Assembly (NCBI GenBank): GCA_963377175.1
Contig: CAUJNA010000451.1
Coordinates: 1-64,000 of the forward strand
DNA length: 64,000 nt
Source of the DNA: Effrenium voratum
Lineage: Eukaryota; Sar; Dinophyceae; Suessiales; Symbiodiniaceae
Direction of reading: 5' to 3'
The notes beneath the pieces are model-generated. The model made no database searches and was not told the DNA's origin. It was given only the letters and a program-made list of their open reading frames with translations. Position 1 is the first letter of the stretch. Each line of letters starts with the position of its first letter. Below are positions 37,701 through 48,400 of this stretch, in pieces. Position numbers and translations under genes: made by a program.

Positions 37701-38830
37701 GAGGTCGGAGATTTCCGGCCTCTGAGACTTTGCATAGACCGCTCGAATTCCAACATTTCATGACTCAACTGGATAATGCACTCACACTTCTTTCGGCCTT
37801 TGCTTTGTGGCAGTGGCTAGTATTGGGTTGAGATCTGTTGACGTTACTGATTTCAGGGGCAGCCGAGATTTTGCCCAATGAAATCTGGTGACTGAAAGGC
37901 CTGTGAATTGAAACACTTGCTGATCATTTTTGCGGTTTCGTTGTTTGACTTCATCGAAACAGGGATGTGTTAATTCACATTACTGGGGTCTTGTCAGCAA
38001 CAGATGAATTAGAACCAGCGACGGAACAGCCTACATCATTGGCCGTGGTTCAGGGCTCCGAAAGTGGCACAATGGCCAGAACATCAAACCGGCTTTGGAG
38101 GATTCCTCTTGATATTTGGATGCCTCCTTAAGGAACTCTGTACAAGTGGACGAGACGCGACTTAGAGACCTCGCACGTCACACACGAAGCTTTTGGATTC
38201 TGCCACTTGACTCATTCCAGCGCCTGCTCAAAGAGTACATAGCAATCTTCCCACAAGCTTTGGCTTGAGGTGAGGGGCTGCTGTGGTAAGACGATGGCGG
38301 GCCGCGCGCTTTATTTTGCATCTTGGCTGAGCTAAGGGTCGTTTTTGCGTGTTGATTTTTGCAGGGTCAGCTACATAAAGAAAGTCATAGGGTGCAACGT
38401 GAAAGGGAACGGCTTTGCAAGCTTTTTGTGGTTGTTTCACCGAGTATGGCGTGGCATGTCACAGCTGCATTCTGTCCTCATGTGCAATCGGCCGGGAAGG
38501 CTGCAAAGGGCGACACAGTCAAAAGTTAGAAGCAGGAGTGGCCCAGCATGTACAACGTGGCACTGTCCCTGTCAATTGCAAAGGCGCCATGTTGGGGCTT
38601 GAATAGCTGATTGCTCGGGAAGGGGCTTGCAGTGATTTCCTTTTGCCCTTTGAGCGTACTGCCTGGCCGCCATCCTGGCAAGGTCGACCCATCCACGTTC
38701 AAAGGCATTGACATGATCCTTCCGTTTGGGCGCCGTTGAAGCCGAGTTTTAAAGATAGAACAAGATCCAGGACAAGAGGGGGCAGTAGCCAACACCTCGC
38801 CCGGGCAGGGGTCTCGCATCTGCCTTTGCC
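34800..38830. other. No firmly supportable gene
   Basis: Open frames such as 35277-35960 (+) lack recognisable motifs. A GC-rich stretch at 36897-37010 reads LRRALLRARVRLGSEARS and could be an exon. A Cys/Gly-rich one at 37567-37625 reads ASGCACGACGGSFGAGCG. A polypurine stretch occurs at 37048-37088. None can be assigned. Confidence 0.4.
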
Positions 38831-40822
38831 ATGCGCAGCCGATCCAGGACCCCGCGCAAGGAACAGGCAGGTTCCAAGGCTTCGGAGGCCTACGCCTGGC
38901 ACTTCGACATGTTGCACGACGCAAGCCGCGTCTCGGCCTTCTGCGACGCCTTTGGGCGCCTGCCGCTGGATGGCGTGGGTGGGCTGCGCGCCTTGGACCT
39001 GGGCTGCGGCAGCGGGGTGCTGGGCCTGGCGCTGCTGCGGCGGCCGGAGGTTTCTTTCGTGGAGGCCTTCGAGGTGGACGCGGACTTGGCCCAGGTGGCG
39101 GCCAGAAACGCCGCCCAAAACGGGCTCCAGGACCGGTTCCGGGTGCACGCTGTGCGGTCCACCACCTGCCGAAAGCCGCCGGGCGCGCGCGCCCAGCTGG
39201 TGGTCGCCGAGATCTTGGACGCCGGGCTGCTGGGGGAAGACTGCCTCAAGACCATGCGCCACGCGGCAGACCGCCTGCTGTTGGAGCAGTACCTGGCCGT
39301 CCCGGCACGGGCGGAGGTCTTCGCTTGCGGAGTGGAGAGCGCCACCTTGGCGAGTTGGCAGACGGTGGATGATGCTTGGTGGGCGCCACGCGCGTACGCG
39401 GCTGATGAGGGCGATGCTAACCCGCACGACGTGGTTTTGGAAAAGCTGGTGGCTGCGGGACAAGCTCGGGTCCTAACAGAGGAATTCCACGCACAGTCCT
39501 TCAACTTTGAGCAGTTGCCAGAACCGCGGCGTTGCAGTGTGGCAGATGTTCGTGTAGTTCAAAGCGGCCGACTTGATGCCATTGTGTTTTGGTGGTGCTG
39601 TTACATGGTGAGGGGCGACAAGTCGCCCTCCATGACTAACGCCCCTTCATGGGCTGCCCACCTGCCGAAGCGAGAGGAAATCGACCATTGGCGCCAAGCT
39701 GTGTGCATCCTTCCGCGGGCACGTCAGCAGGTTTTAGCCGGGGAGAAGCTGCGCATTGCAACCTTTCATACAGACGAAGATATTTGGTTTCGTGTTGTTG
39801 GTGCAGAGACACCAGTGGTCACGCCTATGCCACGTGCTTGCAGCAACTTGGCTTTAATGTCACCTTGCAGACTTTGGATGCTTGCCGATCCAAAGTTCCA
39901 GAAGCTGCAGCATGAGCTCTGCGAAGTAGTGAAGTCTCTTCCTGCATCTGCGTTGGTATTGGATTTGTCCGACGGGCCGTTCACCAGCCTCTTGGCGGCG
40001 CGTGCCTTGTTGCGGCGAGGCCCCAAGTCGAGGCAACTGCGGCGCCTCCGGCGCCTGGCCGAGCGCGGGGACTGCCTGCTGAGCTGCGAGTCCACGGAGG
40101 ACCTTCCGATCTCCCGGGAGGTCCTGGGCAAGGCCGCGCGGCGGCTGCGGGTGGAGCTGACCACATCCCCACGGCTGGGCCCCGGCACCGTGGCGCTGCT
40201 CTGCGGCGAGCCGTTCTTGCGGCAGTGCGAGGGCCAGGTCTGCGACGCCCAGCTGTGGCAGCACTGGGCGCAAGTCGACGCGCTGCGCTGGTGCCTCGCG
40301 CGCGGGGCGGTTCTGCTGCCGGGGCTCTTCCGGGTCCGGGCAGTGCTGCTGGCCTGCCCTGCGCTCTGGCGGCGCCGGCAGCGCATCAGGGCAGGCGATT
40401 TGCCCGTGGACGTGTCGGCCATCAACGAGCTGCATCCAGATCCACCAGCCGCTTGGCGGAGTCGATTCCCCTGTGGGCTCTGGCAAGTAGACCATGCGGT
40501 GGTAAGCGCCCCAACCACGCTGTGTCAGGTTGACCTCGCAGAGCCGCTGCCCCGTTTGAGGCAACGCTTTCAAAGGGCGACGCTGACGCGCGAAGGGGAC
40601 ACCGTCCATGGGCTTGCCACCTGGACAGAGGTCTGGCTCGGTGGCTGGGTGCCCACAGCACAGTGCCAAGGCGGACGCTTCCAGCCAGGGCCTGCAATGC
40701 AAGGCGTGTTGCTGGCGCAGCATCCGGGAGGCCACACAGTCGCGGTGGATTCCTGCTTCAAGGTGGCAGATGGCTCTTTGTATTTACAAGCCCGCTGGGT
40801 TGAGACGCAACAAGTCTTCTAG
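38831..40822 (+). CDS. PRMT7-type protein arginine N-methyltransferase, intronless
   Basis: The enzyme transfers methyl groups from S-adenosylmethionine to arginine side chains; PRMT7 makes monomethylarginine. The 663-residue frame runs uninterrupted from ATG to TAG. Residues 20-62 carry YAWHFDMLHD and the SAM-binding loop DLGCGSG (56-62). The double-E region reads VAEILDAGLLGE, with E127 and E136 nine residues apart as in PRMT7. Further on come FWWCCYMV, DHWRQAVCILP and, after about residue 350, a second diverged methyltransferase-like half ending with DVSAINELHPDP and RFPCGLWQ. This tandem architecture and length fit PRMT7 (about 690 residues in animals). The coding region is GC-rich and has no intron, in contrast to the intron-dense genes on both sides, which suggests a retrocopy. 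I see no spliced-leader relic upstream. Confidence 0.9.
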   Translation: MRSRSRTPRKEQAGSKASEAYAWHFDMLHDASRVSAFCDAFGRLPLDGVGGLRALDLGCGSGVLGLALLRRPEVSFVEAFEVDADLAQVAARNAAQNGLQDRFRVHAVRSTTCRKPPGARAQLVVAEILDAGLLGEDCLKTMRHAADRLLLEQYLAVPARAEVFACGVESATLASWQTVDDAWWAPRAYAADEGDANPHDVVLEKLVAAGQARVLTEEFHAQSFNFEQLPEPRRCSVADVRVVQSGRLDAIVFWWCCYMVRGDKSPSMTNAPSWAAHLPKREEIDHWRQAVCILPRARQQVLAGEKLRIATFHTDEDIWFRVVGAETPVVTPMPRACSNLALMSPCRLWMLADPKFQKLQHELCEVVKSLPASALVLDLSDGPFTSLLAARALLRRGPKSRQLRRLRRLAERGDCLLSCESTEDLPISREVLGKAARRLRVELTTSPRLGPGTVALLCGEPFLRQCEGQVCDAQLWQHWAQVDALRWCLARGAVLLPGLFRVRAVLLACPALWRRRQRIRAGDLPVDVSAINELHPDPPAAWRSRFPCGLWQVDHAVVSAPTTLCQVDLAEPLPRLRQRFQRATLTREGDTVHGLATWTEVWLGGWVPTAQCQGGRFQPGPAMQGVLLAQHPGGHTVAVDSCFKVADGSLYLQARWVETQQVF

Positions 40823-41639
40823 AGCTGACCAGAGGTTTGCGCCATGCCCGCGGTCAAATGACTTGTGCGCACCACTCGCCGAACTTGCAGATTCCGACCT
40901 AAGATTATGGTTGTGCATGATTTCCATAAAATGCCCTGCTGATGCCAAGGTAGCAACAAATCACCCAGACCAAGTTCGCGAAAACCTGTGGCAAAGCATG
41001 CAGAAGATTCGCGAGGAGTGGTGGTCCAGAGATGGAGGCCTGAGCGGTTGGAGTCGCGTGGTGAGAGTTCGCATCTCAAGGCAAGGATTTTTTTGAGGGT
41101 AATCTAGTAATCCCCCTTTTTCAGAGCCAAGGGGTGCACGACCAGTCGACCTATTCAAACGGAAAGGATGGGACTGCCGTCGCTTGACTCGACTCGACGC
41201 ACCAGGCGGGGAGTACGCGCGGCGGCACCGGAAGCGGCGCCAGGGGGTGCACCTGGCGGGGAAGCGCTCCGGGGCGGAGGGCCCGGGCTTCGGCATCCAC
41301 TGCTTCATCATTAACAACCCCGGGACCATCGCCCCTCGGCAAATGAGCAAACGGGAGCAAATGGGCCTTTGGTCGCATGGGTCCAAATAGAGATGACCAG
41401 GAATTGGACAGCAGATTCGATTGCTTTTGTTTTCTTCTTATTTTTCTTCTTTTGCTAGGGTTCCATTCTGGGTACGTATTGTTGACCCGCACTCATCTCA
41501 TGAACAGCTCCCTCCCCTAACACGGAAGGTAATTTTTCAAACAAAATGCAGATGGGAGAGACCAGAGGCTGGGGAGCAGAGGGTTTTTGTAGACCTGCAC
41601 ATGCAAATGGACGCAGGCCTAAGAGAGATGGCTGCACAG
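40823..41639. other. No firmly supportable gene
   Basis: A GC-rich frame at 41200-41340 reads GVHLAGKRSGAEGPGFGIHC and could be an exon of the downstream kinase gene, but nothing recognisable supports this. Confidence 0.35.
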
Positions 41640-42110
<471 letters not shown>

Positions 42111-42467
42111 TAAACATGCGTATACACATCAACAGCACACTTTTTTTGACAATCGGTATGAGATGCTATACTTGGACTTCTCACCTCAAGTTGATGGCAC
42201 GATACTAAGAACCGATGTTTGACACACACACACACATACACAAGCACACATTTTTTGGCGAGATACATATTGACGCAAGACTATGATGTGCTCAGGAACC
42301 ATCTCACAGATTGGGTGAGTGGCGATGCAAGCAGCTGGTTTGTATCAAACCGTGCTTCTGCAAACATATTTTCAGCAAGAAGCTTCCATCCTAGTCTCAA
42401 GCCTCCGCAACTTTAGATCTTGCCACTTTCCCTTGGAAACAGCTCTGGTGTCGAATGCGCGACATAG

Positions 42468-45400
42468 GACGACTTCTACCACGTCCAGGAGGAGGTGAAC
42501 GCCGGGGGTTCCGCGCAAGTCTTCAAGGCCATGGAGAAAGCCACGAAGGCGTCCGCGGAAAACGTGGGACCCGGACCCGTGCCGAGAGGCTTCTTCTTTC
42601 TCTTTCTTTTCGCGGAGAGGGCGGGGGGTGAGGCACAGTCGAACAGCCGGAAGCTCCCAGGCGGTCTTCAGGGGTTTCGGGAGCTTCCATGTAGGAAGTG
42701 GGGGAAGCTGGGAAAGTGAGTTCGCAAGAGTTGGGCTGGGTAGAGAGGTTTTGCCTCGTCACATTTCATTGGATTGCAGTCAATTATCACGATGACATTT
42801 ATGGCCCAGAGGTACATGAGGTAGGTCCCCATGTAGTCAGTTGCATGTTGTACATTCAAGTGATTGCCAAAGCATGATCCAATCACTGCTTTGGCTCAAG
42901 TGCTGAAAACAGCGCGTTGCACCGCGCTAGCCCCAAGGTTAAGGGAGAGGTCGCAGTCACGGAGGGGTTCGTTCCTTTTAAGGTCCTGGGTTCCCCCGTT
43001 GTTGACAAAACTGTGTTTCCCTCTCCTTTGAGTGGTTATCAGCCGTAACGCTTTTCGGGTAAACGAACCCTTCCGTGACTGCGACCTGTTGGTCGCACAT
43101 GGAAGTCGGCCCTCACCGCGGCACACGCGGTGGGAAAGGGCCGCGTGCCCGATTGTACAACACTCTGCAACAGATCGTCGTCGACGAGTACAAGCGGCAG
43201 AACAGACGATTCCGGTGGATCAGGTTTGCGGACGCCTCGAAGCAACAGGTCGAGGCGCTCTTCTCCTGGCGTGAGTCACTGGATAGTTGGCACCTGTGGA
43301 ATTTTGACCAAGAAGCCTTCGACGTGATCCAGGCCGCGGACAACGCTTATCAGCAGCGTCTCGCATTGGTTGAAACCACAGGAGTGGTATTGCCGCAGGG
43401 TGTGCCATCTCAGGATCAAGCCGCAGCCTCAGGCGCGGCGGGAGCATCGAGCAGTGCAGCGGACTGGCTTCGTCCTCCGACGCCTCCATCAGCTTCCTCC
43501 TGGTTGCAAGATTCGCGCACTCCTTTGCCTCGCATTCGGCCATCTGCAGAGGAAAGACAAGCCGCAAAGTCAACTCTTCGCGGGGTATACGCTAAAGCTG
43601 CGGAAACGCGGCGGGAGAGCAGCAGGGAGCGATCAACACAAAGATCGAGGTCCCCATCGCCAAGAAGGTCGAGGTCTCCATCGACATCACCGAGACGAGG
43701 ACCAACTGCTGCTGCCCCTGTGGAACCACGGGCCCATAGTGTTGAACCCGCGCTTGCGCGGGAGGGAAGGCCATCCAGAACTTCCCTAGCCACTCGGCCC
43801 ATCGTTTTGGCTCCACAGAATAGCATTTACCCTGTGACGAGGTTTGACGAACACGGTACCTGGGTATTGGTGCGGGAGGCATCACAACCACGTGAAGCGG
43901 CTCCTCGTCGGCGAGCGCAACGGACGTCTGGGCAGCTTCGCCAAGCCGATCCTTACCTCCTCGCTGACGAGACGTGGAGGGACCCGCCAAGGAGGTCCTC
44001 CACGAGCTCACGCTCACGGTCTCCTGACCGCCGCCCGGCGCCTGCGGAAACCTTCCGCCTCGACGCCTACAGCTCGGACGAGGACCCACCGCAAACTTGG
44101 AGTCCATCAGGACGGGCAGGTCAGCATACGTGCCTCGGCGCGTTTACGAGGCGCCGACTCACTCCGAGCCCATCGCGCTTCACAGCCGAAGAATCGGGGC
44201 AGTTCAACCGCCGCCCCCAAAGGCCGCTCCCAAGGTCATTTTCGGCAGCAAGCCACCGTTGCCCAAGGAGGACCCCAAGGCAGTTTCTCCAGCGCCTGCA
44301 AAGGCAGACATCCCGAGGAAGTCACCGCCAAGGGCCAGATCTCCGGTTCGGACTCAGAGTGCATTCGGGTACAAGGCACCTCCGCGAGGCTTGAACAAGG
44401 CCGAACCCAGAAGCAAATCGAGCTCAAACCCGCCACAATTCGGGTACATCGTCAAGCCGCCACCTCCGCAGGTCGTTCAAGCAGCTGCTGCTAGCGCTGC
44501 AACTCCTGAAGCTGGCACGCGATTCCGCTCGCCACCAAGGAGGGCACCGCCTGCGCCCCCGCCGCCACCACCTCCGCCTGGAAGGCCGGTGCCGCCCAAG
44601 GAGCTTGTTGTTGCTCTTGACTGGCACGGAGTTCTTGACGTTGGGCAGCAGGGACCCCACCTCAACCCGGAAGTGATCCGACATCTCGTTCAGTTTGCAG
44701 CGGACTACGCACCTATAAATTTTATAGTGCTATCCTTCGTGGGCAGGGCTGCAAGCGAGTATCGCCGCCGCGAATTTCAGGTCGCCCTGGAGCACGCGCG
44801 GGCAACATCTGGACTCACTTTTTCTGCGATAAAAATCGTTCACGAACGGTTGGGAAGGGGAGGCAAAGCAGACGCCCTGCAAGGGCTGGGCGTACACGCC
44901 CTTATTGACGATACAGCATCGATTGTCCGTGAAGCTCAAAAGACAGGCATCGCGGCGTTCCGCAATTATCCGCACTTCGGTCCGGGAGGTTTTGGCAACG
45001 CACTTGAGAACCTCGGTGAGTTCATTGAATCCCGGAACAGACAATTTATTCCGGCGGCGAGAGGCTTGCATCCATCGCAATACCTCGAGGAACTCCACCG
45101 ATCTGCATCTCAGCTACCCGCCAGCCGGGTACTTCGGTAGCTATTGCTGCAAGCCGTTAAAACCGTCGCTTTGCGCGGTACAGCTTTTGCAATTACAAGC
45201 TTTCGATTTGCAGACAAATTCTCAATACAGCTTGGCAACATCCCTCGATAAAGCACCATAGTGCGGCAGTGCGGATCAATCAATCTACAAGTACAATTAC
45301 AAATACAGAATTCATCAGGTGCAAAGCAGCAGGGCGCATTTTCTTGAGTGGCTCACTTGAGCGTTTCGCAACGTATTTTCTTGAGTGGCTCACTTGAGCG

Positions 45401-48400
45401 TGTCGCAATCAGCTGCCAATCCAGGGATATCTCCTCGTAGCACCTTTTGACACGCTGCTCAAAGCGCGTGGAGCTAGCTTCGTGTGAGTGCAAAAGTTGC
45501 ATTGCTGTGTCATGGCTTCAACGGGTTTGTCACCGCCATCAGAACCCCGTTCAAGGTCAACCCCAAATAGGGATTCTGAACCGGATGACCCTGACCTAGC
45601 CATGGTTCCTGCAGTTATGTCCACAGTTCGCACATCCACACCTCAAAGAGCAGCCCAAACACGACCATCATCACCCCCGAGTGGTCCGATCGTGTCAGAA
45701 CCGACATCATCCGAAGCTTCCCCAGCCATTCAGTTTCCTTCACAGGGATCGCAATTACCTGACCCGATGACTAACGTACCCGCTGCGGCATTTATAGCTG
45801 GAGCTGCGGTGCAGCAAGCTCATCGAGCATCCGACCTCGCTGCTCAGGCAGCCAATCACGCCTTGCATCAACAGCAGGCCGCCGATCAGGCGAGACAAGA
45901 GGCCGGATGGATCAGGGAAAGGGCTGTAAGAGAAGTTTCAGACGTTAGGGTTCAGGCCGCTCAGCTAGCTTCGCAAGCACAGCAGGCTGTTCAAACAGCA
46001 CAACAAAGTGAGGCTCAGGCTAGGCAACTCATTGAGCAGACACGACAGGAAGCCTTAGGCCATGTCGAGAACGCACGACAGGTTGTTAATGCCACTCAAC
46101 AGGACGCTCAGCAAGAGGTTCAACGCATTGTTCAAGAGGCTCAACAGGCAATCCTACAAAGGGAGCAAACCATTGCCAGTCAAGAGCATACCATTCGTGG
46201 ATTGTCCCAGGAAAATTCTGTGATGCATCAACGACTTGGTGATCTCGAACGTGTTGTTGCGCAGCTCACCCAACAAGCTCGTGCGACCCCTGTTCCGATG
46301 CAAGAGTCCCCGCCAAAAGCCGCATCAATAGCCGAAACAGCTACGGAAACAAGCGCGGCTAAAGCCTCAAGTCAAGGCACAGTTCCCCCAGGAACCCATC
46401 AGCCGGTTGGAGCACCTCAGGTTTCAAGTTCACAAGATGCCTCCGGTGTTGCCGCATCGTCGCAAGGGAATGCTTTTACAAGTACTATCCCCGACCCTCC
46501 GTGTGGTTCTGTTCAAAGTTCAGGACTTGGTCACGATGCCCCAGCTGATTCAAGGGACCCTGGTGGGGGTGCAACAAGTCAACATCTCGTAGGCCATTCG
46601 GCAGTGCTAGGAGCAGCGTCCTCTGTTGGAGACGCAGCCCCCGGCGCGTCGAGGACTAGCGGGTTGGGTAGAGACGGTCAAGGGATCAAGCCGATGTGAG
46701 AGTGCAAGTGACGGCTTTAGCGGAAATGGTTCAGCAGCTTTCCCAATTGGTTGCTAATCAAGTGGCTCCGCCACCTCCGCCTCCGGCCGCACCACCTCCA
46801 GTGCCTCCCATTCCCCTTTTTGGGGCGCCGCCTCCGCCGAAAGCTGGCAATGGCACTCATGTTCCACCAGTACCAATCACAATGTTGGGAGGGTTATACT
46901 CGTCATCCCCGCAAGCGCCATCGGCAGCAAGCTCCGACACATCATCAGACTCCAATGGAGATGATGATACCCCACAATGTCGAGTTTGCGGCGGCAGCCA
47001 TGAAGACACTGATTGCCCATACCTCACCATGAATGGTGGTGGGGGAGGTGGGGGAGGCCCTGGCCAGTTCCCCAATGCAGACCCGTCTCAAGCTGCCGAT
47101 CCTAGTGTAGGCATGACCGTCACCGATCACGCCACGCATGAGGAATCCGTTGTTCGCGTCAAGGACCTCAAGGATCTCGTGTTGCCATCCCCTCCGGAGA
47201 ACGCTGGACAGGCTAGAGGTTTCGTCAACCAAGTTTTGATGGCCATCGGTCGACTCCAGAAGACCCCCGGAGATGAAGTTTACCAGTGGGCCCAAGCATG
47301 CATGTCCTCCACCGAGCAAGAACTCGTCGCGGACAAGCGTTTCCCACGGTTAGATCGTGAAATAGCCGCAAAGCTCCTTAAGACCTGCCGCAAAGGTAAG
47401 TTCGGGCTCTTGTTTCAGAATATGGTTGAACAAGAGAGAATCTCGTCAGGTGGGATGCCCGTAGGGAGAATCATGTTGCGTGCTATCTTCAAGCACTTTC
47501 AGTTAGAACGAGGTAGGCTCGGAACCTTAGGAGGTCGCAACTTGTTAAAGTTGTCTCTTGCAGGCCCGTCCCTTGCTGACCTGGATGCCTTTCGGGAGAA
47601 GTACGTTTACGTGCTGACCGCAATTCCCGTGGCAGAACAACCCAGGGAAACAACCTTGTTTGATCATCTGTTGGATGAGCTGGAAAAGTGCACTGCGCTG
47701 AAGCCTAAGGTAGAAAAGGCACGGGAAGCCCCTTTCGGTAGCCACCGTAGGAAGCCGGAATGGTTGTGGTCCAAGGTTGATCTAGCCTTGGAGCTCCATC
47801 AGGACAAGCGGAACAGGGATGAGTTTGACAAAAGTCTTCAAATCAAGCCAGCCGTTATGTCCCAGGGGAATAATTCTAATGCCATGCCCGCAGCAAGCAG
47901 CGAAGACAAGCCCAAGAAGAAGTAAGAAGAGCAAGAAGGATAAATCTGCTGACCAGCAGACTCCGGCAGCCCCTGCGCCGAAGGTTAAAGCTCCAAAGCC
48001 GCCTCCTCCTAAAGCTAATGCAGCTCCAGCCCCCAAGGGTAAAGGTAAGGGCGGTTCGAACGATAACCTTACTCCTAGGTCTAAGGCCATCAGTAAGACA
48101 GCCACTATGACCGCGGCGGAGAAAGCCAAGATGCCGTGCATGTTTTATGCCTATAATTCGTGCAAGGCCAAGCAGTGTGCATTTCTCCACAGTGATTCCA
48201 ACAAGTACACTGGTCCCAAGCCCAAAAGTTTGTTGTCCCCGCCGCCGCCAAAGGCGAGTGCAGCTGTTGCACAGCTCATTCCGGCAATGGCAAGCGTCGC
48301 CTCCGATGACAATCGCATTAGTTGGCTTTGGGATACTGCCGCAGGGAGACACTTGATCGGACGTCAAGCTTTGAATAGCAACATGATCAAGTGCGTGCGC

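Noticed and set aside
38699..39504. Long minus-strand open frames (204-254 codons) opposite PRMT7
   Set aside because: They are GC-rich antisense shadows of the conserved methyltransferase frame and have no family motifs.
43370..44494. Frame-2 open frames overlapping ORF1 (43370-43789, 43844-44494)
   Set aside because: The SR-rich frame 1 and the later HAD-containing frame 3 carry the recognisable signal; frame 2 is a shadow of Arg/Ser-rich codons.
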